A stretch of 64,000 nucleotides of DNA from Tessaracoccus timonensis (GTDB lineage Bacteria; Actinomycetota; Actinomycetes; Propionibacteriales; Propionibacteriaceae): positions 620,001-684,000 of the forward strand of contig NZ_LT996886.1 of NCBI RefSeq assembly GCF_900343145.1, given 5' to 3'. Shown one piece after another: positions 1 through 8,191 of this stretch (positions are counted from its first letter, which is position 1; each line of letters begins with the position of its first letter). The translations under genes and the position numbers were made by a program. Under the pieces are notes generated by a model. It searched no databases, had not been told where the DNA came from, and worked only from the letters and a program-made list of their open reading frames with translations.

Positions 1-512
1 GTGAGCAGGTAGCGGTTGCGCATCGTCTGGACCCCGATGAAGCGCAGCAGGTCGTCTCGCGACGGGTTCAGCGCCCGCGCGAGCGTCTCGAGGTCGAACA
101 GCTCACCCATGCGGGTGTCGAGATAGCCGTCGCGGACTCCGCGCTCGACGTAGCCGGGAAAGTGATCGACGTGCAGCAGCCGGATCGTGTCGGGCGAGCC
201 GTCGCCGAAGAGGTCGGAAGTGTCGCCGAAGACCTGCTTGTAGAGCTGCTTGACGAGCAGGCGGGCGGCGATCTGGTCGTAGACCGGATCGTCCTTGACG
301 TTGCCCAGCGTCACCTGCACGACGGCCTCGTCGAGCTGCTCGGTGGTGATGCCGTCGAACAGCGTGATCTCGACGTCGGACTGGAGTTGTAGCGCTCGGG
401 CGGTCTCGTCGTCGAGGCCGCGGGCGGCGTCGGCGATCGAGGCGGCCACTTCGGCGCCATCGTAGGGTGCAAGGCTGCCGTCACGCTTGGTGACGCGGGT
501 GGTGTTGTGCAT
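1..512 (-). CDS. nrdA: Ribonucleoside-diphosphate reductase alpha subunit, N-terminal part (cut by window edge)
   Basis: Seen: an open frame starting at ATG 510-512 and running off the left edge (170 codons). The first residues, with TKRDGSLAPYDG and ADAARGLDDETA, match the ATP-cone domain that senses dATP/ATP in class I ribonucleotide reductases. Further on, RLLVKQLYKQVFGD and YLDTRMGELFDLETLARALNP resemble the start of the NrdA catalytic barrel. Known: NrdA reduces ribonucleoside diphosphates together with the radical-bearing NrdB. The catalytic cysteines lie outside the window. Upstream is a cobalamin riboswitch on the same strand, which fits a class Ia enzyme repressed when B12 is available to a class II enzyme. 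Family is fairly sure; nrdA versus nrdE is less so, and the ATP cone favours nrdA. Confidence 0.85.
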   Translation of the reverse strand, partial: MHNTTRVTKRDGSLAPYDGAEVAASIADAARGLDDETARALQLQSDVEITLFDGITTEQLDEAVVQVTLGNVKDDPVYDQIAARLLVKQLYKQVFGDTSDLFGDGSPDTIRLLHVDHFPGYVERGVRDGYLDTRMGELFDLETLARALNPSRDDLLRFIGVQTMRNRYLL

Positions 513-644
513 TCGTCTTCCCTCGGACTTCGGCGGATGGCCCGACGACGAGGGTGCGGCAATCTGCGGGCGCACAGGCGGCGCCCGTCGACCGAGCGCG
601 ATCCCTCGTGCGCTGCGAACCGGACCCCACGGCGTGGGGCCACA

Positions 645-800
645 CGAGGCAGGTCTTCGGGCTCACGAGCCGCCTACTGGCCGTCGCTTCCCAGGACGTT
701 CGTCCCAGTGCTGTGTGACGGCGGTCGTTCTCGTACACCGCTGCGGGGCAGCTCCGGTTTCTCACCGGATTCCCTTTTCATCTCCCGACGGAGAACCACA
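645..800 (-). promoter_or_regulatory. Cobalamin (B12) riboswitch upstream of nrdA
   Basis: Read on the minus strand, the element has the B12-box order: a GGGAATCCGGTGAGAAACCGG stretch (split here as GGGAATCC and GGTGAGAAACCGG), then CTGCCCCGC, an internal arm, CGTCCTGGGAAG, and finally GCCCGAAGACCTGCC. The last block is the conserved B12 box. A GC-rich hairpin (GGCCCCACG/CGTGGGGTCC, about 629-642) follows it towards nrdA and could serve as the expression platform. In Streptomyces coelicolor a B12 riboswitch represses nrdABS, so the same logic is inferred here. Confidence 0.88.
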
Positions 801-860
801 TGCGTGTAACACAATATGTGGGATGGAGCAGCGCGTCAACCCTCAAGATGTAGTGGATTA

Positions 861-977
861 TCAGCCCGTGTTGCTGCGCGTGGCGAGCACCGCAGCCCCC
901 GCGATCGAGATGCCGGCGATTTGCGCATCCGCGAGCGAAATCGGGGAGCCGATATCAAACCGGGCCGCGGCGATCAT
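861..977 (-). pseudogene. PIN-domain toxin (FitB/VapC) remnant
   Basis: A 38-residue frame whose ATG overlaps the stop of the upstream antitoxin (ATGA). It contains SPISLADAQIAGI and ends AAVLATRSNTG. This matches the C-terminal PIN segment of the intact FitB proteins in this window (PVSIADAQIAAICLANGA, ATRNVKDF). The N-terminal two thirds, including the first catalytic aspartate, are missing, so the toxin is not functional. Confidence 0.7.
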
Positions 978-1210
978 GCGAAGTCCACGACTCGAGGCGG
1001 GTTCGTGCGTTCGGGGATGACGAGGTCGACGCCATCAGCCTCCACGAAGCTGGCGTGCAGCCCGAGGAGGAAGTTGTCCTCAGGCAGCCCCACAGCGGCA
1101 TCGAGAATTGCGCGCGCCTCAGCCTCGACCAACCGGCCGTGTTTGGCAGCACGGCCGCGGAGTCGAGCGTGAGTGCGCTCGTCGAGTTGACGAATGGTGC
1201 TGGTGCTCAT
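974..1210 (-). CDS. FitA/VapB-type antitoxin, partner toxin truncated
   Basis: 78 residues. The start is ATG 1208-1210, with AGGAGG placed ideally upstream. The N-terminus STSTIRQLDERTHARLRGRA followed by EAEARAIL is a typical Arc/ribbon-helix-helix segment of FitA-like antitoxins, which bind operator DNA as dimers and block a PIN-domain RNase through the C-terminus. The tail ends PPRVVDFA, like the FitA copies at 37224 and 41814, which end ARVVDFE. Only a remnant of the toxin follows, so this is an orphan antitoxin. It may still bind its own promoter or protect against related toxins. Confidence 0.75.
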   Translation of the reverse strand: MSTSTIRQLDERTHARLRGRAAKHGRLVEAEARAILDAAVGLPEDNFLLGLHASFVEADGVDLVIPERTNPPRVVDFA

Positions 1211-1249
1211 CGACACCTCCTGACAGCAATGTAGTACCGACCTCGCCGC

Positions 1250-1558
1250 TCAGATCTCGACGAGCTTCAGCCCGTCGATGGGGCCGGCCTCCCAGGTGTC
1301 GAAGTCGTCGCCGACGATGGCCTCGCGCGCGAGCGGCAGGATCCGCTCGGCGGCCTCGCGGCTCTCGAACATGGCGAGTCCGACGAGCCGATCCGAGCGC
1401 TCATCGCCGAGCGTGTGGACGGAGATGAGGCCGTCGGCGCCCCGCATGGCCGCCCCGAAACGGTGCATGGAGTCGATCAGCGCCTCGCGGTGCTCCGCGT
1501 GCGGGTTTAGATGGACATGATCGCGAACATGGCCAGAGGCTAACACGCCGGCGATCAC
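1250..1558 (-). CDS. Small antibiotic-biosynthesis-monooxygenase-like (ABM) protein
   Basis: 102 residues as read. The pattern HREALIDSMHRFG, then GLISVHTLGDERSDRLVGLAMFE, then SREAAERIL, is that of dimeric alpha-beta-barrel ABM proteins, which include heme- or quinone-acting monooxygenases and many unknowns. The 5' end is doubtful. A more usual-looking beginning, MFAIMSI, lies in another frame and stops at once, so there may be a one-base lesion near 1510. No operon partner is evident. Confidence 0.5.
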   Translation of the reverse strand: MIAGVLASGHVRDHVHLNPHAEHREALIDSMHRFGAAMRGADGLISVHTLGDERSDRLVGLAMFESREAAERILPLAREAIVGDDFDTWEAGPIDGLKLVEI

Positions 1559-1576
1559 GGGCGCCGGGCGCGACGA

Positions 1577-2131
1577 CTACTCGCCCGTCTCGCCGTCGAT
1601 TGACTCGCGCAGCAGGTCGGCGTGGCCATTGTGGCGGGCGTACTCCTCGATCATGTGGACCAGCACCCAGCGCAGGCTCACGTGCGCGCGCCCGCCCCAG
1701 GCGGGGTGGGTGGCGGAGAGCGCGACGTCGTCGGGCTGGGCCAGCTGCTTCTCGACGACGGCCCGCGACCTCGCCACAGCATCGACCCACACGCCCCGCA
1801 ACCGCTCCCCCGGCCACCGCATCGCCACGGTCCATTCCCAGTCGGGGTCGCCGGCGACCTCGGACGGCCAGCAATCCGGGAACGGCCCCTCCGCGACGAC
1901 CATCGAGAACCAGAAATCCTCGACGGTCGCAAGGTGCGCGAGCATCCCGGCGAGGGTCATCGTCGTGGGGTGCAAGCGTTGGCGGAGCTGCTCGTCGGTC
2001 AGGTCGCGGGTCTTCCACTCAAGCGTCGCGCGCTGGTAGTCGAGGAAGCCGAGGAGCGTCTCGGTCTCCCCTGCATCCATGCGCGGCTCGGGGCGTCCGA
2101 CGGCGTCGATGTGCGGTTCGGTCATAGGCAT
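1577..2131 (-). CDS. DinB-family (DUF664, mycothiol-transferase-like) protein
   Basis: About 184 residues starting at ATG 2129-2131 (MPMTEPH) or 2123-2125. The helical-bundle pattern is clear: ETETLLGFLDYQRATLEWK, DEQLRQRLHPTTMTLAGMLAHLATVEDFW, and late VLVHMIEEYARHNGHADLLRE. These are the features of actinobacterial DUF664/DinB proteins, whose histidines form a metal site and some of which use mycothiol or bacillithiol as thiol donors. Substrate unknown. The upstream neighbour at 2187 is divergent. Confidence 0.8.
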   Translation of the reverse strand: MPMTEPHIDAVGRPEPRMDAGETETLLGFLDYQRATLEWKTRDLTDEQLRQRLHPTTMTLAGMLAHLATVEDFWFSMVVAEGPFPDCWPSEVAGDPDWEWTVAMRWPGERLRGVWVDAVARSRAVVEKQLAQPDDVALSATHPAWGGRAHVSLRWVLVHMIEEYARHNGHADLLRESIDGETGE

Positions 2132-2186
2132 TTGATAGCACAAGTGAGACTCGTCGCACACCGTCCGCCGGCCGGAAGGAACGCCC

Positions 2187-2594
2187 ATGTCACAGGTCGA
2201 TTTCGTGGATGCTTCAACGACGGGCCTCGAGTCCTCGCCGGTGGCGGAGGCCCTCGCGTGGGTCGAGGAGATCCTGCGGTGCGAGCATGTGATCGAGTTC
2301 GCGTCGCGACCTCTCGATGTGGCCGTCAGCGACGTCGAGGGCATCCACTGGGTCCACGTGTTCTACGAGTCCGGCCTCGCCGTGAACGTGCTCTACCCCG
2401 TTGCGGACAAGGGCAAGCGCGCCGTCGGTTTCAAGCTGTCGGAGGGCATGGAGGTGCCCGACGAGCTGTCGGCCTTCAAGCTCACGCGCCAGAAGTCGAA
2501 GCTGGCGGGGACGATCCGGGGCTCGTTCTTCGTCATCAAGGGCGAGCACCCTTTTACATCTCCAGATGGAGGGCAGTCTCTTCCTCGTCGATGA
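2187..2594 (+). CDS. Hypothetical protein
   Basis: 135 residues starting MSQVDFVDAS. Acidic and soluble, with no signal peptide or membrane segment. The central part (CEHVIEFASRPLDVAVSDV, WVHVFYESGLAVNVLYPV) looks like a small alpha-beta protein that I do not recognise. Its last 41 bases overlap the convergent DUF4261 gene, so the final residues (FTSPDGGQSLPRR) may be a recently acquired tail. Confidence 0.55.
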   Translation: MSQVDFVDASTTGLESSPVAEALAWVEEILRCEHVIEFASRPLDVAVSDVEGIHWVHVFYESGLAVNVLYPVADKGKRAVGFKLSEGMEVPDELSAFKLTRQKSKLAGTIRGSFFVIKGEHPFTSPDGGQSLPRR

Positions 2595-3390
2595 TGCTCG
2601 GCTGCCACGACGTGGTGATCTTCTCGTGCTCGTCACGGCCGAGTGTCTCGCCAGCCCGGATCCGTGCTCCACCGAGCAGGTACCCGACGATGTCCATCAG
2701 ATATTCGAACAGGTCGCCGGGCTCGCGCGTCGACCCCACCACCTGGACCTCCGGGATGCCCCATTTCGTCAGGCCGATCGAGTACGCATCCCAAGCCCCG
2801 TCCCGGCGCGAACTCACCCAGATAGGCGCCAGGAAGGCCGCAGCGAACGGGTTTTCGGCCTCGGTGAACGCCAGGTAGGACTCCTTGCCGTACGTGGTTT
2901 CCACGTCACCGGAGTAGTAGCCCACAGCTTCCTCCAGGCGCAGCAGTGCGCGTACCACCTGCACGTGGTTGGCCACGGCGTCGAGGTGGCTGAGCGTGGC
3001 CTCGTCGTCGCTGTCGCCCTTCGAGAGGCCGGGCATGCCCGCCACGAGCAGGAATGCGCGGTGCTCCGCGATGGCCTCGGTGTCGTCGCCGGCGAACATC
3101 GGGTGGAGCGCGCCCTGCGCCTCGCCGTCGGGAAACGGTACATCCGTCGATGAGATCGCAACCCAGAGCCCGTTAATCGTGCAGCCCAAGGTATCGCCGT
3201 CACTTGCGTCCCATTCGAAGACTTCTTCGTCATCGGTGTGCTCATTCATGATCGCGATGATCTGCTCCCTGCTGACCACCTCACGCAACAGCACGTAGCC
3301 GATGACCGGGCTATCGCTCATTTCGTAGGTGGGCTCGGGGCGAGTGCTTTGGACGGCTTTGCCGGAACGCTTGGCGAACAGTCCGAACAT
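2554..3390 (-). CDS. DUF4261-domain protein
   Basis: 278 residues. Start ATG 3388-3390 is chosen because AAGGAG sits seven bases upstream; longer in-frame starts lack this. After a basic N-terminus (MFGLFAKRSGK) the protein has a mixed alpha-beta domain with DTLGCTINGLWVAISSTDVPFP, HRAFLLVAG, SHLDAVANHVQVVRALLRLE and a C-terminal GIPEVQVVGS...DLFEYLMDIVGYLL. This is the layout of DUF4261 proteins, which have no established function. No operon partner. Confidence 0.65.
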   Translation of the reverse strand: MFGLFAKRSGKAVQSTRPEPTYEMSDSPVIGYVLLREVVSREQIIAIMNEHTDDEEVFEWDASDGDTLGCTINGLWVAISSTDVPFPDGEAQGALHPMFAGDDTEAIAEHRAFLLVAGMPGLSKGDSDDEATLSHLDAVANHVQVVRALLRLEEAVGYYSGDVETTYGKESYLAFTEAENPFAAAFLAPIWVSSRRDGAWDAYSIGLTKWGIPEVQVVGSTREPGDLFEYLMDIVGYLLGGARIRAGETLGRDEHEKITTSWQPSIIDEEETALHLEM

Positions 3391-3498
3391 GTCGTTCTCC
3401 TTATGCTGTGTTCCGCTCAACGTGGGGCGGACTCGTCGATCATTGCGTGCCGCGCTTCGACGATCACGCCTGCTGCGTTCCTGGGGCCCCGACCGGCT

Positions 3499-3988
3499 TC
3501 ACTGCCGGGTTGAGGGCGGATTTTGCGTCGGTGGGTTGGTGGGGGTTGCAAAGTCGACGACCACGTCGAACACTGGCTGTCCCATGACCCACGTATGGGT
3601 GAAGTCGAGATCAGCGATCCGACCCTGCGCGACATGCCCAGATGCTTGCTGTGCAACCCGGACCTCGGCACGACGCTTCGCTTTGTGGATAGCCAACACC
3701 GCTAGCGCAGCGAACAGCACCCCGAGCAGCAGTAGCCCAGCCGCGACGAGCGCCGGGGGTAATGTCAGTGTTCCAGTCCGTGACCGGTTTGAACGCCATG
3801 TCGGAGAACGTCGAGAGCACCGGTGTCAGGAAGAAGCCGGCGAGCGCGAATAGCAGCCCACTCAGCGTCGCCAACGCGTAGGCGCCCTTCGAGGGTGTCG
3901 AGCGACCGCCGATCTCGATATCGGCTTCCAGGGCCTTACCCATACGCTCCAGCTCAGAGGTTGTCATCGTGTCTGTCCAAAGATTCAT
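3499..3988 (-). pseudogene. Frameshifted small membrane protein
   Basis: The first frame starts at ATG 3986-3988 (MNLWTDTMTTSELERMGKAL) and has one hydrophobic segment (ALATLSGLLFALAGFFLTP). It leaves phase near 3765. A second frame supplies PPALVAAGLLLLGVLFAALA as a second segment, then a soluble tail with DFTHTWVMGQPVFDVVVDF. Joined, they give a two-span membrane protein of about 160 residues. A single-base lesion or sequencing error explains the break. Family unknown. Confidence 0.5.
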
Positions 3989-4162
3989 GACTCCATCGTC
4001 AGCGACGGGCTCAGCTACCATTCACGAGTTCGGGTTCCTTTTGAGCTAGGCATTGCGCCAGCGTTGCTGGTCAGAACGGGAGTAACAAGTACTCGCTACC
4101 CAGGACGTCGCCTTGTGCATCCTCTGGGTGTCATTGATGCCTTGAAGGAGCAAGCAAGTACT

Positions 4163-5884
4163 GTGACCCACCCACGCGCCGCCTCAAAGGTAGGCTTCCG
4201 AGCCCGCGCCCTGCGTTTCGTACCGCGCCGCTCAGACTGGTCCCGCGCGACGATTGGGCGCGACCTCTCCGCGGGGCTCATGGTTGCTCTCGTCGCGCTC
4301 CCCCTCGCGCTCGGCTTCGGCGTCGCGTCCGGCGTCGGTGCTGCGGCCGGAATCACGACGGCCATCGTCGCGGGAATCCTGGCCGCGGTCTTCGGCGGCA
4401 GCAATGTGCAGGTGAGTGGTCCAACGGGCGCGATGACCGTCGTACTCATCCCCATCGTGGCCGCCCACGGCGCCGACGGGGTGCTCGTCGTCGGCATATT
4501 GGCTGGCCTCATGCTGCTCGTGCTCGCGGTCACCGGTGCTGGGCGGGCGATGAAATACATGCCGCTACCGGTCGTCGAAGGGTTCACGGCGGGCATCGCA
4601 GTGATCATTGCGCTGCAGCAGCTGCCTGCAGCGCTGGGCGTCGATGTGGACGGCGAGAAGGTCCTCGGGCTCGCATGGGGCGCAATCACAGCTTGGCTAG
4701 GCGCTCCGTCATGGCGGGCACCCGTCATGACCCTCTTGGTGGCGGCAGGGATCGTGATTGCTGCGCGCGTTCGTAGTGGGTTCCCCGCAGCGTTGGTGTT
4801 GGTAGCTGCCGCGACAGCGATCAACATGCTGGCAGGTGGCGGGCTCAAGACCATCGGCTACATCCCGTCGACGCTGCCCGCCCCACGCTGGCCGCAGATC
4901 CCGTGGGAGCACCTGGACTCCTTACTGCTGGCGGCGGTCGCCGTCGCGGCACTCGGGGCGTTGGAGTCGCTGCTGTCGGCCACGGTCGCCGACGCGATGA
5001 CCGTCGGTGATCGGCACGACCCCGACCGCGAGCTCTTCGGGCAGGGCATCGCCAACGTCGTCGCGCCCCTATTCGGTGGGATTCCCGCGACGGCCGCCAT
5101 CGCCCGGACTGCCGTCAACGTGCGGGCAGGCGCAGGCTCACGTCTGGCAGCGGTGTTCCACTCGCTGCTCCTGCTCGTCGCCGTGCTCGTCGCGGCCCGG
5201 TGGGTGGGCGAGATTCCTCTCGCCGCGCTCGCCGGTGTGCTCATCGCCACCGCAGTCCAGATGATCCACCCGCGCAACATCACCTCGGTGATGCGCGCCA
5301 CCAAGGGCGACGGGGCTACCCTGCTCATCACGGCCGCCGCCACCGTCGTGTTCGACCTCATCGTCGCCGTGCTCATCGGCCTTGTCGTGGCGGGCTTCTT
5401 CGCACTGCGTGACACCGCTCGCACCGCGGTGTTCGAGGCCACCCCACTGGACAAGGGAGACCACCGCGACGAGGAACGCGAACTGCTCGACGAACACATC
5501 GCGGCCTTCCGCGTCGAAGGCCCACTCTTCTTTGGGGCCGCGCACGATTTCCTCCTCGAGCTCGCCGAGGTGTCGTGGGTCAAGGTCGTCGTGCTGCGCA
5601 TGCGCTACGTCACGACGATCGACGCCACCGGCGCCCAGATGCTAGCGGAAACGATCGGGCGCCTCGAGCGCGGAGGCACCCGGGTCTTGCTCTCCGCTAC
5701 GAAGCCCGAGCACGTTCCGGTGTTGCGCGAACTCGGCGTCTTCGATCAACTCGCGCACGAGAATCACGTCTTCGACAACACCCTCGACGCCATCGCCCAC
5801 GCCCGGTTGCACGTCGCGCGCATTCAACATGAAGAATCCGACGGTGCACCCGCGGCGCCGCGAAGCGGTCAGCACGGCGAGTAG
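4163..5884 (+). CDS. SulP-family anion transporter with C-terminal STAS domain
   Basis: 573 residues from GTG 4163, chosen because AAGGAG at 4145-4150 precedes it; an open frame continues upstream to 4064. The first domain carries the SulP signature after the first helices (SAGLMVALVALPLALGFGVA, then VSGPTGAMTVVL) and about 10-12 hydrophobic segments. The last 130 residues form a STAS domain (HIAAFRVEGPLFFGAAHDF, VVLRMRYVTTIDATGAQML). Known: SulP proteins move sulfate, bicarbonate or dicarboxylates across the cytoplasmic membrane; the substrate cannot be read here. The last about 235 bases recur as a relic at 11677-11914. Confidence 0.9.
   Translation: MTHPRAASKVGFRARALRFVPRRSDWSRATIGRDLSAGLMVALVALPLALGFGVASGVGAAAGITTAIVAGILAAVFGGSNVQVSGPTGAMTVVLIPIVAAHGADGVLVVGILAGLMLLVLAVTGAGRAMKYMPLPVVEGFTAGIAVIIALQQLPAALGVDVDGEKVLGLAWGAITAWLGAPSWRAPVMTLLVAAGIVIAARVRSGFPAALVLVAAATAINMLAGGGLKTIGYIPSTLPAPRWPQIPWEHLDSLLLAAVAVAALGALESLLSATVADAMTVGDRHDPDRELFGQGIANVVAPLFGGIPATAAIARTAVNVRAGAGSRLAAVFHSLLLLVAVLVAARWVGEIPLAALAGVLIATAVQMIHPRNITSVMRATKGDGATLLITAAATVVFDLIVAVLIGLVVAGFFALRDTARTAVFEATPLDKGDHRDEERELLDEHIAAFRVEGPLFFGAAHDFLLELAEVSWVKVVVLRMRYVTTIDATGAQMLAETIGRLERGGTRVLLSATKPEHVPVLRELGVFDQLAHENHVFDNTLDAIAHARLHVARIQHEESDGAPAAPRSGQHGE
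5648..5884 (+). repeat. Direct repeat, left copy (3' end of SulP gene)
   Basis: This stretch of the STAS-coding 3' end is repeated at 11677-11914 in the same orientation, at roughly 90 percent identity by eye and with a two-base gap near the left end. The two copies bracket the siderophore uptake locus. Confidence 0.85.
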
Positions 5885-5921
5885 CTGCCCGAGGATCGAC
5901 GCCGCGTAGGCGTCGCGGGCA

Positions 5922-6020
5922 TCACCCTGCCCGGCGGTCGGCGACGAGGATCGTCGCATCCTCCAGAGATCTCGAAGACATCAACACGTCAGAGACGAGA
6001 TTCGTGTCGAGAAGGATCAT
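5922..6020 (-). pseudogene. PIN-domain (VapC) N-terminal remnant
   Basis: A 32-residue frame starting MILLDTNLVSDVLMSSRSLED. It carries the first catalytic aspartate motif (DTN) typical of VapC/FitB starts and stops after DRRAG. The rest of the toxin is absent. It lies directly behind the SulP gene at the edge of the duplicated segment. Confidence 0.6.
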
Positions 6021-6362
6021 CAGAAACCCACTGCGCGAGCACGATCTGAGTGTCCAGGCGCCCCTAGTTCCTCGACCCCCGCCAAACGATCAACTCGCAT
6101 GCAACGGCGCCAGCCCGATGTGCGAGCGCGTCGCTGACGGAGTTTAAATCTCTCGAACCTTGGCATCCGTGGAGCGCTCATCTCCCTTCGTCTGAGCAGC
6201 GATGCGACGCGGAACCGTTGGTGAAGAAGTCAGACCCAACACCAAGGATCGTTCCATCTCCGAAACCGTTGAACGTCGTGAGGCACGATGCAGCATCAGT
6301 GAGCTTCACGACGTTCATGTCACTGTTCAAGTAGGTCTACCAGCCAGTCAGCAAGCTGCCGG
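6021..6362. other. Intergenic region with one inverted repeat
   Basis: No convincing gene. The only structure seen is an 11-bp perfect inverted repeat, GAACGTCGTGA at 6271-6281 and its complement at 6306-6316, with a 24-base loop. It lies downstream of the siderophore operon and may help end its transcription, although no T-run follows. Confidence 0.5.
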
Positions 6363-7160
6363 TCAAGTACACAGGCGATGTTGCCGCGCAAGCGGAAGAA
6401 CCACCGGTCCGCGCGGATCATCCAGATCCACGCGGCACTTGATGCGGTAGGTGTCCTCCACATTCTCTGCAGTGATCACCTCGGCTGGCGGCCCCTCGGC
6501 GACGAGCCTCCCCTGCTTCAGCATGAGCACGTGGTCGGCATAGGCAGCTGCCTGAGGAAGGTCGTGCAGAACGGCCACGACCGTACGGCCTTCGTCGACC
6601 AGGTCTGAGCACAGATCGAGCAACAGGTACTGGGCAGAGAGATCCAGGAAAGTGGTGGGCTCATCCAGCAAAATGACCGGGGTGTCCTGGGCAAGTACCA
6701 TCGCCAACCAGACACGTTGACGCTGACCACCGGAGAGTTCGGCGACCTGCCGGCCGACGAGGTCTGTGACCCCAGCGCGCTCCATCGCCCGGTCGATGAT
6801 CTCAGCATCGCCGGGGGCACTGCTACTGAGGAACGAGTGGTATGGGTGGCGGCCACGCGCCACGAGCTCCTCCACGCGCAGACCCCGTGGGGTCACAGTG
6901 GTTTGCGGCAGAAGACTGCAGGTACGCGCCAGCTGTCGACGGCCCATGCGCGCAACGTCCTGGCCAAGCATTGCGACACTACCCTCGTCGGCTGGTCGCA
7001 CATAAGCTACAGCGCGTAACAAGGTCGACTTGCCGCATCCATTCGGGCCGGTGATGACGCTGAAGCTGCCCTTGGGCACACTGGCACTGACGCGCTCAAC
7101 GGCAGTGAAGTCACCGAAGCGAATGGTGAGATCGTTCATCTCGATCGCTGAGCTGGTCAC
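6363..7160 (-). CDS. Ferric-siderophore ABC transporter, ATP-binding protein
   Basis: 265 residues from GTG 7158-7160, which overlaps the stop of the preceding permease gene (GTGA), indicating translational coupling. Walker A GPNGCGKST, Q-loop LLPQTT, signature LSGGQRQRVWLAM, Walker B VILLDEPTTFLD and the switch histidine in VLHDL are all present, so it should be active. Sequence type is FecE/FepC (iron-siderophore or cobalamin importers). It energises the two permeases encoded upstream. Last gene of the five-gene iron-regulated operon. Confidence 0.9.
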   Translation of the reverse strand: MTSSAIEMNDLTIRFGDFTAVERVSASVPKGSFSVITGPNGCGKSTLLRAVAYVRPADEGSVAMLGQDVARMGRRQLARTCSLLPQTTVTPRGLRVEELVARGRHPYHSFLSSSAPGDAEIIDRAMERAGVTDLVGRQVAELSGGQRQRVWLAMVLAQDTPVILLDEPTTFLDLSAQYLLLDLCSDLVDEGRTVVAVLHDLPQAAAYADHVLMLKQGRLVAEGPPAEVITAENVEDTYRIKCRVDLDDPRGPVVLPLARQHRLCT

Positions 7161-8191
7161 AAGAAGCCCCTCCGAAGTTGTGAGATGAGAACAGCGCCGA
7201 GGAACAGACCACCGATCAAGGCCGTGAGTATGCCCACAGGAAGCCCGTCCAAGAACGCCAGACGCTGGACGGCAAGGTCCGCCAAACACACCGTCGTCGC
7301 GCCAGCCAGGGCCGCAGACCCCATCGCTGGAAGCCCGGTCAATCCGCGAGCCAGATGAGGTGCGGTGAGCGCCACGAAAGCGAGTGGACCTGCAGCTGCC
7401 ACAGCACCCACTGTCAGCAGGATTCCCACCGACAACGCGATGGTGCGCGTCCGGTCAGGGCGCGACCCTAGCCCGTGGGCAATCTCGTCGCCGAGGCCGA
7501 TGAGATCGAGGTCGGCACGAAGCCCCATCGCCACCAGACTCAGCGGGACAAGCACAGACCAGACTGTGAGCGCATCACCCCAGGTTCGTGCGGTCAGCGA
7601 CCCCGTGAGCGCAGCAGCAAGAGCCATGGCCTCGGACTGGCGCGAGAAAACCAGAACGAACTGCGTCGTCGCGGTGGCGGCCGCTGCGACACCGATCCCC
7701 GCGACGATCACCGCGCCGGGATTGCGGAAGCCTGTGGTTGTGACCCACGGGATGATGACGCCCGCTGCGAGGGCTCCCCCCAAGGCACCGAGCCCCGTCG
7801 GTAAGCCGAATGCACTCGCCAGCGCCGTCCCGGCCCCGGCAGCCGTCGTAATCCCGATGACATCGGGGGTGACGAGTGGATTCGCTGTGGCTCGCTGGAA
7901 TAAGGCTCCGGCCAGGCCAAGCGCCGCTCCGGCCCCCACCGCCACAGCAAGGCGCGGTCCACGCAGAACCGTCAGAGCGAGGCTGCCTCGGCCAGTGACC
8001 AGCTCAACCAAAGCTTGCGGTTGGCTCGCAAGGGGAATGCCGAGCCTGCCAATGGCCAGCGTCCAAGCACACGAGGCCAACAGAGCCACTACCAGGAGCA
8101 TCACTGCAACGAGGTGCCTAATACGACTGCGGTGGGCGAGGCGGGCAGCAAGGTCATGATTCACGCTGAGAGAGATGGAAGAAGCGCTCAC
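7157..8191 (-). CDS. FecCD-family ferric-siderophore permease (second)
   Basis: 344 residues with about ten hydrophobic spans, starting after a basic N-terminus with VAVMLLVVALLASCAW. Family marks: GRGSLALTVLRGPRLAVAVG, ATANPLVTPDVIGI and a C-terminal FVALTAPHLARGL loop that contacts the ATPase. It overlaps the preceding permease gene by four bases (ATGA) and the ATPase gene by four bases. The two permeases are probably a FepD/FepG-like heterodimer. Confidence 0.88.
   Translation of the reverse strand: MSASSISLSVNHDLAARLAHRSRIRHLVAVMLLVVALLASCAWTLAIGRLGIPLASQPQALVELVTGRGSLALTVLRGPRLAVAVGAGAALGLAGALFQRATANPLVTPDVIGITTAAGAGTALASAFGLPTGLGALGGALAAGVIIPWVTTTGFRNPGAVIVAGIGVAAAATATTQFVLVFSRQSEAMALAAALTGSLTARTWGDALTVWSVLVPLSLVAMGLRADLDLIGLGDEIAHGLGSRPDRTRTIALSVGILLTVGAVAAAGPLAFVALTAPHLARGLTGLPAMGSAALAGATTVCLADLAVQRLAFLDGLPVGILTALIGGLFLGAVLISQLRRGFL

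Noticed and set aside
1622-2878. 418-codon open frame on the plus strand
   Set aside because: It lies antisense to the DinB gene and overlaps the 2187 gene in another frame. The residues (many R, A, H, G) show no family pattern and fit a GC-rich shadow.
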